NCBI RefSeq assembly: GCF_017829975.1 | Contig: NZ_JAEEGA010000001.1 | Location: 186,001-250,000, forward strand | Origin: Vagococcus allomyrinae | GTDB lineage: Bacteria > Bacillota > Bacilli > Lactobacillales > Vagococcaceae | Reading direction: 5' to 3' | DNA length: 64,000 bases | Part shown: one piece after another, positions 8,733-15,453 of the stretch | Position numbering within the stretch: the first letter of the stretch is position 1 | Layout of the letters: every line of letters starts with the position of its first letter | Program-made: the position numbers and the translations under genes | The notes under the pieces: model-generated | What the model was told of the DNA's origin: nothing | Databases searched by the model: none | Seen by the model: the letters and a program-made list of their open reading frames with translations, nothing else

Positions 8733-8998
8733 TGGCAAAATCAATCGGAATAGTTGAAACAAAAGGATTAACAGTCGCAATTGAAGCAGCAGATGCGATG
8801 CTTAAAGCTGCAAATGTATCAGCTTTAGGCAAAGAAAAAATTGGCTCAGGATTGGTCACAATTATTGTTGAAGGGGATGTTTCAGCTGTAGAGGCAGCAG
8901 TAGCAGTTGGAGCTGAGGTGGTTCAAGCAAATGGTGAGTTAATCGCAACAAAAGTGATTCCATCGCCTCATGAGGAGCTTGTTCACTTTTTGCCGTAA
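8732..8998 (+). CDS. Hexameric BMC shell protein (BMC-H, PduA/EutM-like)
   Basis: Canonical single-domain microcompartment facet protein, 88 residues. It opens with SIGIVETKGLTVAIEAADAM, continues with the pore loop KIGSG (residues 36-40), identical in type to PduA, and ends with TKVIPSPHEEL. The small polar pore suits passage of polar metabolites and retention of aldehydes (established for PduA, inferred here). It overlaps the BMC-T gene by one base. No pentameric vertex gene (BMC-P, EutN/CcmL type) exists in this window. Confidence 0.97.
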   Translation: MAKSIGIVETKGLTVAIEAADAMLKAANVSALGKEKIGSGLVTIIVEGDVSAVEAAVAVGAEVVQANGELIATKVIPSPHEELVHFLP

Positions 8999-9014
8999 GA
9001 GATGAGGAATTAAC

Positions 9015-10088
9015 ATGGAAAAACGTGTTTTAAAAATTTTAGCAGTTGATGATCCAGCAGTTCGTGGCTATCTAGAGTTGGGAATCATTCAAGCATACAC
9101 GGAAACAACTGGACAGGCAATTGAGTTTAACAGTGTGAGTTGGGCAGAATATGGTGACATGTACCAAAAAATCATAGAAGGTAATCAGGAGTACGATATT
9201 TTTATGGTGGCCGGCCACTTATGGCTATCAGAATTGCTGGAAAAGGAGTTAATTATACCGTTAGCGCTGCCTAAAGCGGAATTATTGGAAAAAATTTTAG
9301 ACGAAGTGACCTATAACGGGCAGCAGTATCTAAGTCCTTCTTTTTGCGATGGGCACCTCTTTGTATACCGCAAGTCTTACTTTGAAAAATGGCAAATGGA
9401 ACTTCCCAGTAAGCATGTCACTATAGCGGAAATAATGGCTTGGGCCCAAGCTTTTAAACAAGCTGAAACAATAAATCCCATAGCGATGAAAGCCGCAAGT
9501 TCAGAATTGTTTTTGGATATATTGCCATATTTTAGAGCGACAGGCATAGAGCCGGTTACAACTCAAGGAGAAGCTATTACTGATTATCAATTGTTGACTG
9601 AAGGGATTAATTGGTATAAAGAGCTACTAGCCTTGACAGATGAGCAGTACCGTTACCTGAATAATGAAGGGATAAAAGAAAGCATCCAGCAGAATCGAGC
9701 GATTATGACCACTACTTGGAATGGTCAAATGGGTGCAATTTTTAATGAGGATTGCTTGAATAAAGACGAACTCGGTTTTGCTACGATCGAAGGTAGTTGG
9801 AATGTGACGTGGGGATTTTGTATTCATAAAAAGAGTGGAAATCAAGTCGCAAGTCAAAAATTTTTAACCTACTTGCTATCAAGAGACATAGCGACACAAA
9901 TTGGCGAGTACTCGGGGGCTCCAGTGCTGAAGCCCTTATTAACAGATGAGCCAAGTCACTATCCTTGGTTTGACTCACATTATCGGTTAGTCAGTACGGT
10001 TGCTCGTGAATTACCAAAATCAGCACTACTAAGTCAAAGCATGGCAACACTGGTGTCTTATATTGAAGGGCAACTATCTGAAGGTTAA
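9015..10088 (+). CDS. ABC-type solute-binding-like protein without a signal peptide
   Basis: Extracellular solute-binding protein family 1 fold (ExtA/MalE class, 357 residues): EYDIFMVAGHLWLSELLEK, GQQYLSPSFCDGHLFVYRKSYFEKW and TTTWNGQMGAIFNE are typical strand/hinge segments. Unlike every normal member it starts directly with the first strand (KRVLKILAVDDPA), with no hydrophobic signal, lipobox or room for one: only 16 bases separate it from the BMC-H stop, and the ATG has its own GATGAGGA site. It should therefore be cytoplasmic. No permease is adjacent. A role as cytosolic ligand sensor or carrier for the pathway is a guess; a scavenged remnant of a transporter is the alternative. Confidence 0.75.
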   Translation: MEKRVLKILAVDDPAVRGYLELGIIQAYTETTGQAIEFNSVSWAEYGDMYQKIIEGNQEYDIFMVAGHLWLSELLEKELIIPLALPKAELLEKILDEVTYNGQQYLSPSFCDGHLFVYRKSYFEKWQMELPSKHVTIAEIMAWAQAFKQAETINPIAMKAASSELFLDILPYFRATGIEPVTTQGEAITDYQLLTEGINWYKELLALTDEQYRYLNNEGIKESIQQNRAIMTTTWNGQMGAIFNEDCLNKDELGFATIEGSWNVTWGFCIHKKSGNQVASQKFLTYLLSRDIATQIGEYSGAPVLKPLLTDEPSHYPWFDSHYRLVSTVARELPKSALLSQSMATLVSYIEGQLSEG

Positions 10089-10098
10089 GGAGGGTATC

Positions 10099-11436
10099 AT
10101 GAAAATAGTTATTATTGGTGGAGTTGCCGCTGGGATGTCAGCGGCCTCTAAAATCAAACGAACAGATCCGCAAGCGGAGGTCATTGTTTATGAAGCTGGG
10201 AAGCATTTATCCTACGGAGCATGTGGCTTACCTTATTATGTCAGTGGTGTCAATAATGATTTAAGCAAGTTAATCGCGCGAACAGAAGCGGAATTTAATC
10301 AGCTTGGCATAAAAACCTGTTTACAACATAAGGTGTTGAAGGTTATTCCTAAAAATAAACAAATTTTTATTCATGATAATCGCAATAATCACTTGTTTGT
10401 TGAAAATTACGATAAATTGTTTATTGCAACTGGTGCAGTTGCGAGTGTGCCAGCCATCGAAGGAAGAGAAGCTGAAGGTGTTTTTCTGCTAAAAACCTTA
10501 AGCGATGGCCTGTTATTAAAAGAAAAAGTTGAGCAAACAGACTGTCAAAATGTGGTGATAGTTGGTGGGGGCTATATTGGGATTGAAGTAGCCGAAAGCT
10601 TGAAAGAAATTGGTAAAAAGGTGACCGTCGTCGAATTTAGTCAGGATATCTTAGCCCCTTTTGACGAAGAGATTAGTCAAGTCGCTCGACAAGAGTTGAC
10701 CGACTTGGGTGTATCATTGAAGCTAAATGAAAAGGTTAGACAAATCGTTAAAGATAGTAATCATCACGCAAAAGAAGTCGTGACAGATAAGTCTAGCTAC
10801 CCTTGTGATCTGGTTGTTTTAGCAACAGGTATTAAGCCTGCTACTAATTTCTTAAAAGATAGCGGCATTCAGCTAAGCTCTAATGGTGCTATAGTAGTGG
10901 ATCGAGAAATGCGAACCAACATCGCTGATATCTATGCTGCTGGTGACTGCGCGCAAGTGTATCATTTAGGCAAAGAGGAAAATGATTTTATTCCCTTGGG
11001 AACAACTGCCAATAAATGTGGGCGAATTGCAGGTGATAATCTGCTAGGAGCTCATCATAAATTTGTTGGAACCTTGGGCAGTGCAGCAATTAAAATTGGG
11101 AAGCTTGAACTAGGTCGGACGGGCCTTTCTGAGTCGGAGGCACAAGCCCTAAGTTATGATTATAAAACGGTTACCGTGACAACTCAGGATCACCCTGTGT
11201 ATTACCCAGATCCAACAGATATTAAGTTGAAATTGATTTATGATAAGCGGACCCTTCGTATACTAGGTGCACAAGGCGTAGGTGAAAAGGGTGTCGTTTT
11301 ACGAATTGATATGTTTGCAATTGCTATCCATAATAAGATGTCAACGGCTGAGTTAGGGATGGTTGATTTAGCTTATGCTCCCCCATTTGCTGGTGTTTGG
11401 GATGCCGTTCATATAGCAAGTAACGCTGCAAAATAG
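10099..11436 (+). CDS. CoA-disulfide reductase / NADH oxidase family flavoprotein
   Basis: Pyridine nucleotide-disulfide oxidoreductase of the CoADR/Nox group, 445 residues from the ATG that has GGAGGG six bases upstream. The FAD motif GGVAAGMSAASK opens the protein, a single redox cysteine sits at Cys42 in YGACGLPYY as in CoA-disulfide reductases, an NAD(P)H motif GGGYIGIEVAESL follows near 156, and a second FAD motif IYAAGDCAQ near 280. There is no fused rhodanese or CoA-binding extension. In this operon it could keep CoA reduced for the aldehyde dehydrogenase, or recycle NADH to NAD+ if it acts as oxidase; sequence alone does not decide. Confidence 0.88.
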   Translation: MKIVIIGGVAAGMSAASKIKRTDPQAEVIVYEAGKHLSYGACGLPYYVSGVNNDLSKLIARTEAEFNQLGIKTCLQHKVLKVIPKNKQIFIHDNRNNHLFVENYDKLFIATGAVASVPAIEGREAEGVFLLKTLSDGLLLKEKVEQTDCQNVVIVGGGYIGIEVAESLKEIGKKVTVVEFSQDILAPFDEEISQVARQELTDLGVSLKLNEKVRQIVKDSNHHAKEVVTDKSSYPCDLVVLATGIKPATNFLKDSGIQLSSNGAIVVDREMRTNIADIYAAGDCAQVYHLGKEENDFIPLGTTANKCGRIAGDNLLGAHHKFVGTLGSAAIKIGKLELGRTGLSESEAQALSYDYKTVTVTTQDHPVYYPDPTDIKLKLIYDKRTLRILGAQGVGEKGVVLRIDMFAIAIHNKMSTAELGMVDLAYAPPFAGVWDAVHIASNAAK

Positions 11437-11448
11437 GAGGGAAAGGAA

Positions 11449-12282
11449 ATGAGTTCAAAATTAATGACACTGACTGAAAGTGTAAAGCTAGTGTCTTCAG
11501 GTGATAGCTTGGCTTTTGGTGGTAACGCCCTTCACCGCAAACCGATGAGCTTTGTGAGAGAGCTAGCTCGTACAGAATTGAAAGGATTGCATCTGATTAA
11601 TACAGCGGGTGCCCATGATGTTGATTTGCTATGTGGAAATGAACAGGTAAGTGCTGTTGATGCTGGATTTATCAGTTATGAATCAGGCTTTGGCTTAGCA
11701 AATTATTATCGAAAGGCAGTGCAGGAAGGACAGGTTAAGGGGAATGAACATGCGTGCTATACAGTGATCAGCGCTCTGCGAGCTGCTGCATACGGGGTGC
11801 CGTTTATGCCTGTCAGAGGATTAGAGTATGGCGACTTATTAGTGGAGAATGATTATTTTGTACGGGTGGAGGACCCTTTTTCTGGCGAGCCTGTTACCTT
11901 GGTTAAAGCGTTGATACCTGATGTTGCCATTATACACGTTCAACAAGTTGATGAAGATGGCAATGCTTGGATAGATGGCCCAGTTTTTGATGATTTACTT
12001 TTAGCAAGAGCGAGCCAAAAGGTTATCATTACTGCTGAACGAGTTGTAAAAAACGAGTGGCAGCAAACAAAGCAAAAAAATACCTTGATTCCTGGTTTCT
12101 TAGTGGATGCTGTTGTTTTACAGCCCAAGGGGGCAGAACCTTGCTCTGTATACGGGGCGTATGACATCAATCAAGAGGTTTTGAGAAACTTTACAACAGG
12201 CAAACTTACGATTAAAGATTATTTAGCTGATTATCAAAATTCAGGAAAGCGAGTGACAACTTATGGATCAGGAAAAGCTTAA
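11449..12282 (+). CDS. CoA-transferase subunit A (glutaconate CoA-transferase-like)
   Basis: Family I CoA-transferase alpha subunit, 277 residues, GctA-like. The glycine-rich CoA loop (SLAFGGNALHRKP, about residues 18-32) is followed by a Rossmann-like body with FISYESGFGLANYYR, AAYGVPFMPVRGLEYGD and VAIIHVQQVDEDGNAWIDGP, typical of the GctA/CatI group. It overlaps subunit B by 20 bases. In a conventional metabolosome a phosphotransacylase such as PduL would free CoA; here this enzyme could move CoA from the acyl-CoA product to another acid. Acyl specificity is unknown. Confidence 0.85.
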   Translation: MSSKLMTLTESVKLVSSGDSLAFGGNALHRKPMSFVRELARTELKGLHLINTAGAHDVDLLCGNEQVSAVDAGFISYESGFGLANYYRKAVQEGQVKGNEHACYTVISALRAAAYGVPFMPVRGLEYGDLLVENDYFVRVEDPFSGEPVTLVKALIPDVAIIHVQQVDEDGNAWIDGPVFDDLLLARASQKVIITAERVVKNEWQQTKQKNTLIPGFLVDAVVLQPKGAEPCSVYGAYDINQEVLRNFTTGKLTIKDYLADYQNSGKRVTTYGSGKA

Positions 12283-12985
12283 AATTGATACAATGATTTG
12301 TGTCATGGCTCGTTTAATCAACAATCGTGAAACGGTTTTTCATGGTGTTTCTTCTCATATGCCAATGATTGCTATTAAGTTGGCACAGGCCACACATGCG
12401 CCAGACCTATATCATTTGAATATACCTGGTGGGGTGAATCCAGAAATGAGAAAGGTCTCGAGTTATTCGACGGCAGGGTACGAATTATACGACCACTCAA
12501 GGAGTCAATTTCCTTTAGCGGATGTTTTTGATTTGTCGATGAGAGGGAAATTGGATGTGGCTTTTTTAAGTGGTGTTCAATTTGATCAAGAGGGTCATGT
12601 TAACGCGTCGGTAATTGGTGATTACCATCGGCCTAAAGTGAGACTACCTGGCGGAGCAGGGAGTGCCGTTCTAATTCCAACTGTCAAGCGCGCATTAATT
12701 TGGCGGACAAAACATGATACACGAACGTTTGTTAAGCAGGTTGATTTTGTTACGACTAAGGGGAATATCGATCGAATTATTACACCATTGTGTGTCTTCT
12801 GCTTTAGAGACGGCAAACTGAAACTAGAAAGTATTCATCAGACATCCTCTTCTGAAGAAGTGGTTGCTAATACCGGCTTTGAGATTGAGGTTGACGGTGT
12901 GGCCATCACACCCGATCCAAGCCGTGAAGAACTCGCTTTTTTACAAAAAGTAGATCCAAAAGGGTATCGTTATATTGAATTATGA
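12263..12985 (+). CDS. CoA-transferase subunit B (glutaconate CoA-transferase-like)
   Basis: Beta subunit partner of the preceding gene, 240 residues, GctB-like. Recognisable blocks are ETVFHGVSSHMPMIAIKLA (about 23-41), GKLDVAFLSGVQFDQEGHVNAS (about 94-115), the glycine loop RLPGGAGSAVLIP (about 124-136) and VDFVTTKGNIDRIITPLCVF. The catalytic glutamate of the family cannot be placed with certainty; Glu74 in TAGYELYD is one candidate. It has a weak ribosome binding site and depends on translational coupling. It is the last gene of the BMC operon; a terminator follows 20 bases on. Confidence 0.85.
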   Translation: MDQEKLKIDTMICVMARLINNRETVFHGVSSHMPMIAIKLAQATHAPDLYHLNIPGGVNPEMRKVSSYSTAGYELYDHSRSQFPLADVFDLSMRGKLDVAFLSGVQFDQEGHVNASVIGDYHRPKVRLPGGAGSAVLIPTVKRALIWRTKHDTRTFVKQVDFVTTKGNIDRIITPLCVFCFRDGKLKLESIHQTSSSEEVVANTGFEIEVDGVAITPDPSREELAFLQKVDPKGYRYIEL

Positions 12986-13002
12986 AGGTATTAAAAATGG
13001 AA

Positions 13003-13031
13003 GAGAGCTCGATTACAAGAGTTCTTTTTTC
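13003..13031 (+). terminator. Terminator of the aldolase/BMC operon
   Basis: AGAGCTC and GAGTTCT pair over 7 bp (one G-U) around an 8-base loop and run into six Ts, about 20 bases after the CoA-transferase B stop. Confidence 0.7.
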
Positions 13032-13053
13032 GTATCAGGTGCTTAATAACTCG

Positions 13054-13158
13054 TCAATTGATAACTGGTGAAAGGTCCAATTCTTGATTAAAGTTCAATA
13101 TCGCGATCACTAGCATAGCGAAACTGATGACCAGTGCTAATGCTTCGAATACTGGCAT
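13054..13158 (-). CDS. Small holin-like type I toxin
   Basis: A 34-residue peptide (MPVFEALALVISFAMLVIAI, then LNFNQELDLSPVIN) consisting of one transmembrane helix and a short polar tail. The opening VFEALxLxIxFxxLVIxIL pattern is that of the Hol_Tox family of membrane toxins in Lactobacillales type I toxin-antitoxin loci. AAAGGG lies six bases before the ATG. A good minus-strand promoter lies 117 bases upstream and a second overlapping ORF precedes it. The antisense RNA antitoxin is expected from the plus strand but I could not place its promoter. Confidence 0.75.
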   Translation of the reverse strand: MPVFEALALVISFAMLVIAILNFNQELDLSPVIN

Positions 13159-13208
13159 AGTATTCCCTTTCTTGAAAGAGTGAGGGAGTACTTACTTTTT
13201 TTAATCAT
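13137..13208 (-). CDS. Short leader ORF overlapping the toxin start
   Basis: Begins ATGATTAAAAAAAGT after a very strong AGGAGGTGAGG site, encodes 23 residues (MIKKSKYSLTLSRKGILCQY, then SKH) and stops 22 bases inside the toxin gene in another frame. Its position suggests translational coupling of toxin expression. The peptide itself may have no function. Confidence 0.45.
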   Translation of the reverse strand: MIKKSKYSLTLSRKGILCQYSKH

Positions 13209-13274
13209 AAGCCTCACCTCCTACTGTGTTACATAGGGAGGCTAGCTACCATCTGTTAACTTTTCTACACGGTT

Positions 13275-13303
13275 ATTCTAACACGATTTTGTTTGAATTT
13301 TAA
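13275..13303 (-). promoter_or_regulatory. Promoter of the type I toxin transcript
   Basis: Minus-strand TTAAAA (13303-13298) and TAGAAT (13280-13275) are separated by 17 bases, upstream of the leader ORF and toxin. Confidence 0.55.
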
Positions 13304-13330
13304 GCGTTTTTTGGTAACAAACAAAAGAAT

Positions 13331-13505
13331 AGCCCTCAGTTGGAGGCTGAGGGCTAAAGGAGATTTTTATTTACACTACTCATCAATGTCTAAATGCTAA
13401 AGCATCAAGAATTGAAGGTTGGAGGAGTAAATAATGAAAAAGTTTTGTTAGGGTTGTTTGTTGGTATACAGATATAATAGCGTGCAAATATGAAGTAAGT
13501 ATGAT
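13331..13505 (+). repeat. Duplicated intergenic element, copy 1
   Basis: About 170 bases nearly identical to 19347-19515. In order it has a GC-rich hairpin (AGCCCTCAG/CTGAGGGCT), AGGAGATTTTTATTTACAC, one copy of the short hairpin family (13384-13414), GGAGGAG followed by a five-codon ORF (MKKFC stop) and a conserved TATAAT. No transposase or flanking duplication is visible. The rest of the gap to 13907 shows no credible gene. Confidence 0.8.
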
Positions 13506-13907
13506 CAAGATTAAACAATCATATGAAATTTGTTTTAAGTTTTTCTAATTTGTCAAATAAGCGCTAGTTGTATCAAACTCGTATGATAGTCACGACTATT
13601 TACATCTATTTATGGAACAACTGTGTAAAAAGATAGATTACAAGATTAGCAGTAAATGATGTTATATTTGTTACTTATTATTCTTAACGTAATACTAAAA
13701 GAAGGCGATGGGGGAACAGTTTATTAGTATTTTTTTAGGACAATTACCGTTTAGCTCTAAGGCGCTGTGTCAGGTGATGTAGCTGACTAACCCTTTCATC
13801 AATTAAATGACTTTAAGATGCGCCTTTACTCAAAAAGATGAGTCAAACTTCCATCGTGGTTCTGACAATTTTGTATTTCAAACGGCAGTCACATTATATC
13901 TAAATAA
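13506..13907. other. Non-coding stretch with nothing recognised
   Basis: About 400 bases of AT-rich DNA between the duplicated element and the ROK repressor terminator. I see no ORF with a ribosome binding site, no repeat family member and no RNA gene. Confidence 0.5.
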
Positions 13908-13947
13908 AAAAGACAACTGGTGCCAATAACAGGCCAGTTGTCTTTTT
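13908..13947 (-). terminator. Terminator of the ROK repressor gene (could act both ways)
   Basis: AAAAAAGACAACTGG pairs with CCAGTTGTCTTTTTTT around a 13-base loop, immediately downstream of the minus-strand repressor gene; T/A runs exist on both sides. Confidence 0.85.
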
Positions 13948-13956
13948 TTGTGAAGA

Positions 13957-15141
13957 CTATCCTAGTAAAGTTTCACTGACACATAATCCACAGGCCGCAA
14001 TTGCGCCATTTAAGTGAGAGTATTCTTTGAGTTCGACTTCAAGGGTTTCGCCAGTGGTGAGAATGGTTGTATTTTTTTCAATGGCTTCTTTCAGCAAATC
14101 AGACAATAGGCCTTCGTTGAAAAGTTCGCCGTGAATAAAGATTTTTTTCGAATCAATCATCATTGCCAAGTTATTGATGGTAATGGCTAAATATTTGATG
14201 GCGTTATGCAAAATCGTGATGACGCCTTCGTCCCCTAAGTTATAAGTTTTTAAAATAAGGTCAATCGTCAAGTTATCACGGTCAGTTGCCAATTGACGAA
14301 GGTAGGTCGTGTCGGAATTATCAAATAAAAGCTGTGATTTTTTTATGATCCAGGCTTCACTGGCGTAAGTTTGTAGGCAACCTCGTTTGCCACATTCGCA
14401 GAGTTCGCCTTCTGGATGAACGATTGTATGGCCGACTTCTCCGACTAAAATATTTTCCTTACCGTAAAGCTGGCCTTGGTACATGCAAGAGCAGAACATG
14501 CCTCTACCTACGTGAAAGAAAATAAAGTTAGGGTCTCTGTTTTCAGGACTAAAGAGTCGTTGGGCAGTGGTCATACATTGGACATTATTGTCAAAATAGA
14601 GCGGTAACTCAATCGATTCCATGACACGTTGTAAGTCAAACTGTTTCCAAAAGGCATTATTGGTTAAGATACGTTTTTGCTCTTGATCAAAATGACCGGG
14701 TAAAGCGACACCAACAGCTTGGGGCTGGTAATCATGACAGTGGAGAATAAAGGTTTGTAAGGCGTCAATAAACACCCCTTCATCTAAGTTGCGATGTTGA
14801 GTATGAGTGGCTTTAATGACCTTTTTCTCATAGAGTGTTCCTTTGTTGTCACATAAACAAAATGAGAGGTATTTTTCTGAAAGTTCCGTGCCGATGTAAA
14901 AACCGTGTTCAGCTGAAATATCTAAGGAAATTTTTTTACGGCCGGATTTTGTTTCTTCGGGGATAACCTCGCCAGTCTCGTGAATTAAGTGATCCGTGAT
15001 AAAATGACCGGTGATTTCACTAACAGTGGCAGGGGTAATCCCCGTTTCTTTTGAGATGTCAATTCTTGAGATAGGCCCTTTGGCGTATATTTTATCGAGA
15101 ACATTATGTCGCAGTAATTGTTGTTTTTTTGTTAGTTTCAT
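13957..15141 (-). CDS. ROK family transcriptional repressor (NagC/XylR type)
   Basis: Repressor with an N-terminal winged helix (about residues 10-65: GPISRIDISKETGITPATVS) fused to a ROK sugar-kinase-like domain. The ROK zinc signature is intact (GEVGHTIVHPEGELCECG, then KRGC), with a sugar-binding NNVQCMTTAQ segment earlier. I place the start at ATG 15141, giving 394 residues, because AAGGAGA lies eight bases upstream; an ATG 30 bases further out has no site. It is divergent from the TIM-barrel/PTS IIC operon, whose promoter lies 90 bases away, so local repression in response to a beta-glucoside or its phosphate is likely (inference). Confidence 0.88.
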   Translation of the reverse strand: MKLTKKQQLLRHNVLDKIYAKGPISRIDISKETGITPATVSEITGHFITDHLIHETGEVIPEETKSGRKKISLDISAEHGFYIGTELSEKYLSFCLCDNKGTLYEKKVIKATHTQHRNLDEGVFIDALQTFILHCHDYQPQAVGVALPGHFDQEQKRILTNNAFWKQFDLQRVMESIELPLYFDNNVQCMTTAQRLFSPENRDPNFIFFHVGRGMFCSCMYQGQLYGKENILVGEVGHTIVHPEGELCECGKRGCLQTYASEAWIIKKSQLLFDNSDTTYLRQLATDRDNLTIDLILKTYNLGDEGVITILHNAIKYLAITINNLAMMIDSKKIFIHGELFNEGLLSDLLKEAIEKNTTILTTGETLEVELKEYSHLNGAIAACGLCVSETLLG

Positions 15142-15184
15142 GGTGTATCTCCTTCTTAACTTATTATCCATTATACACTATTGA

Positions 15185-15256
15185 TTATTTTTTATAAACA
15201 AAAATAAGATATTTTTAAAGAAAACGGTTGACAGTTTCTTTTTTATAATCTATTAT
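15185..15256 (+). promoter_or_regulatory. Promoter and possible ROK operator for the TIM-barrel/PTS IIC operon
   Basis: TTGACA (15228-15233) and TATTAT (15251-15256) are 17 bases apart. Upstream, TTATTTTT and AAAAATAA (15185-15207) form an AT-rich inverted repeat of the kind ROK repressors bind. A 190-base leader precedes the first large gene. Confidence 0.6.
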
Positions 15257-15354
15257 AAGGTTGTTGGTAATATTTTATTATCAACTACGTTTTATTTTAT
15301 CTTCTTTTTATCTTTTGGTTATTTTTAGTAATTAAAGCTAGAGGGGAAATAGAA

Positions 15355-15426
15355 ATGATGTATTACGTTTTAGGTTTATTGAGAACGGTACCATTAGTTA
15401 AGGGTTGTTCTAGTAATAATAAGTAG
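15355..15426 (+). CDS. Putative 23-residue leader peptide
   Basis: ATG with GAGGGGA seven bases upstream opens a 23-codon ORF: MMYYVLGLLRTVPLVKGCSS, then NNK. Its hydrophobic start followed by a GCSSN segment looks like a miniature lipoprotein signal. It lies in the leader between the promoter and the TIM-barrel gene. It may be a small peptide, an attenuation device, or chance. Confidence 0.35.
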   Translation: MMYYVLGLLRTVPLVKGCSSNNK

Positions 15427-15453
15427 TGACATAAAGGATGGAGGAAATAGAGG

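Noticed and set aside
15217-15236. Cre site at AGAAAACGGTTGAC before the PTS IIC operon
   Set aside because: With CG placed at the cre centre, four of the 14 positions mismatch, including the whole right end; it overlaps a simple -35 element.
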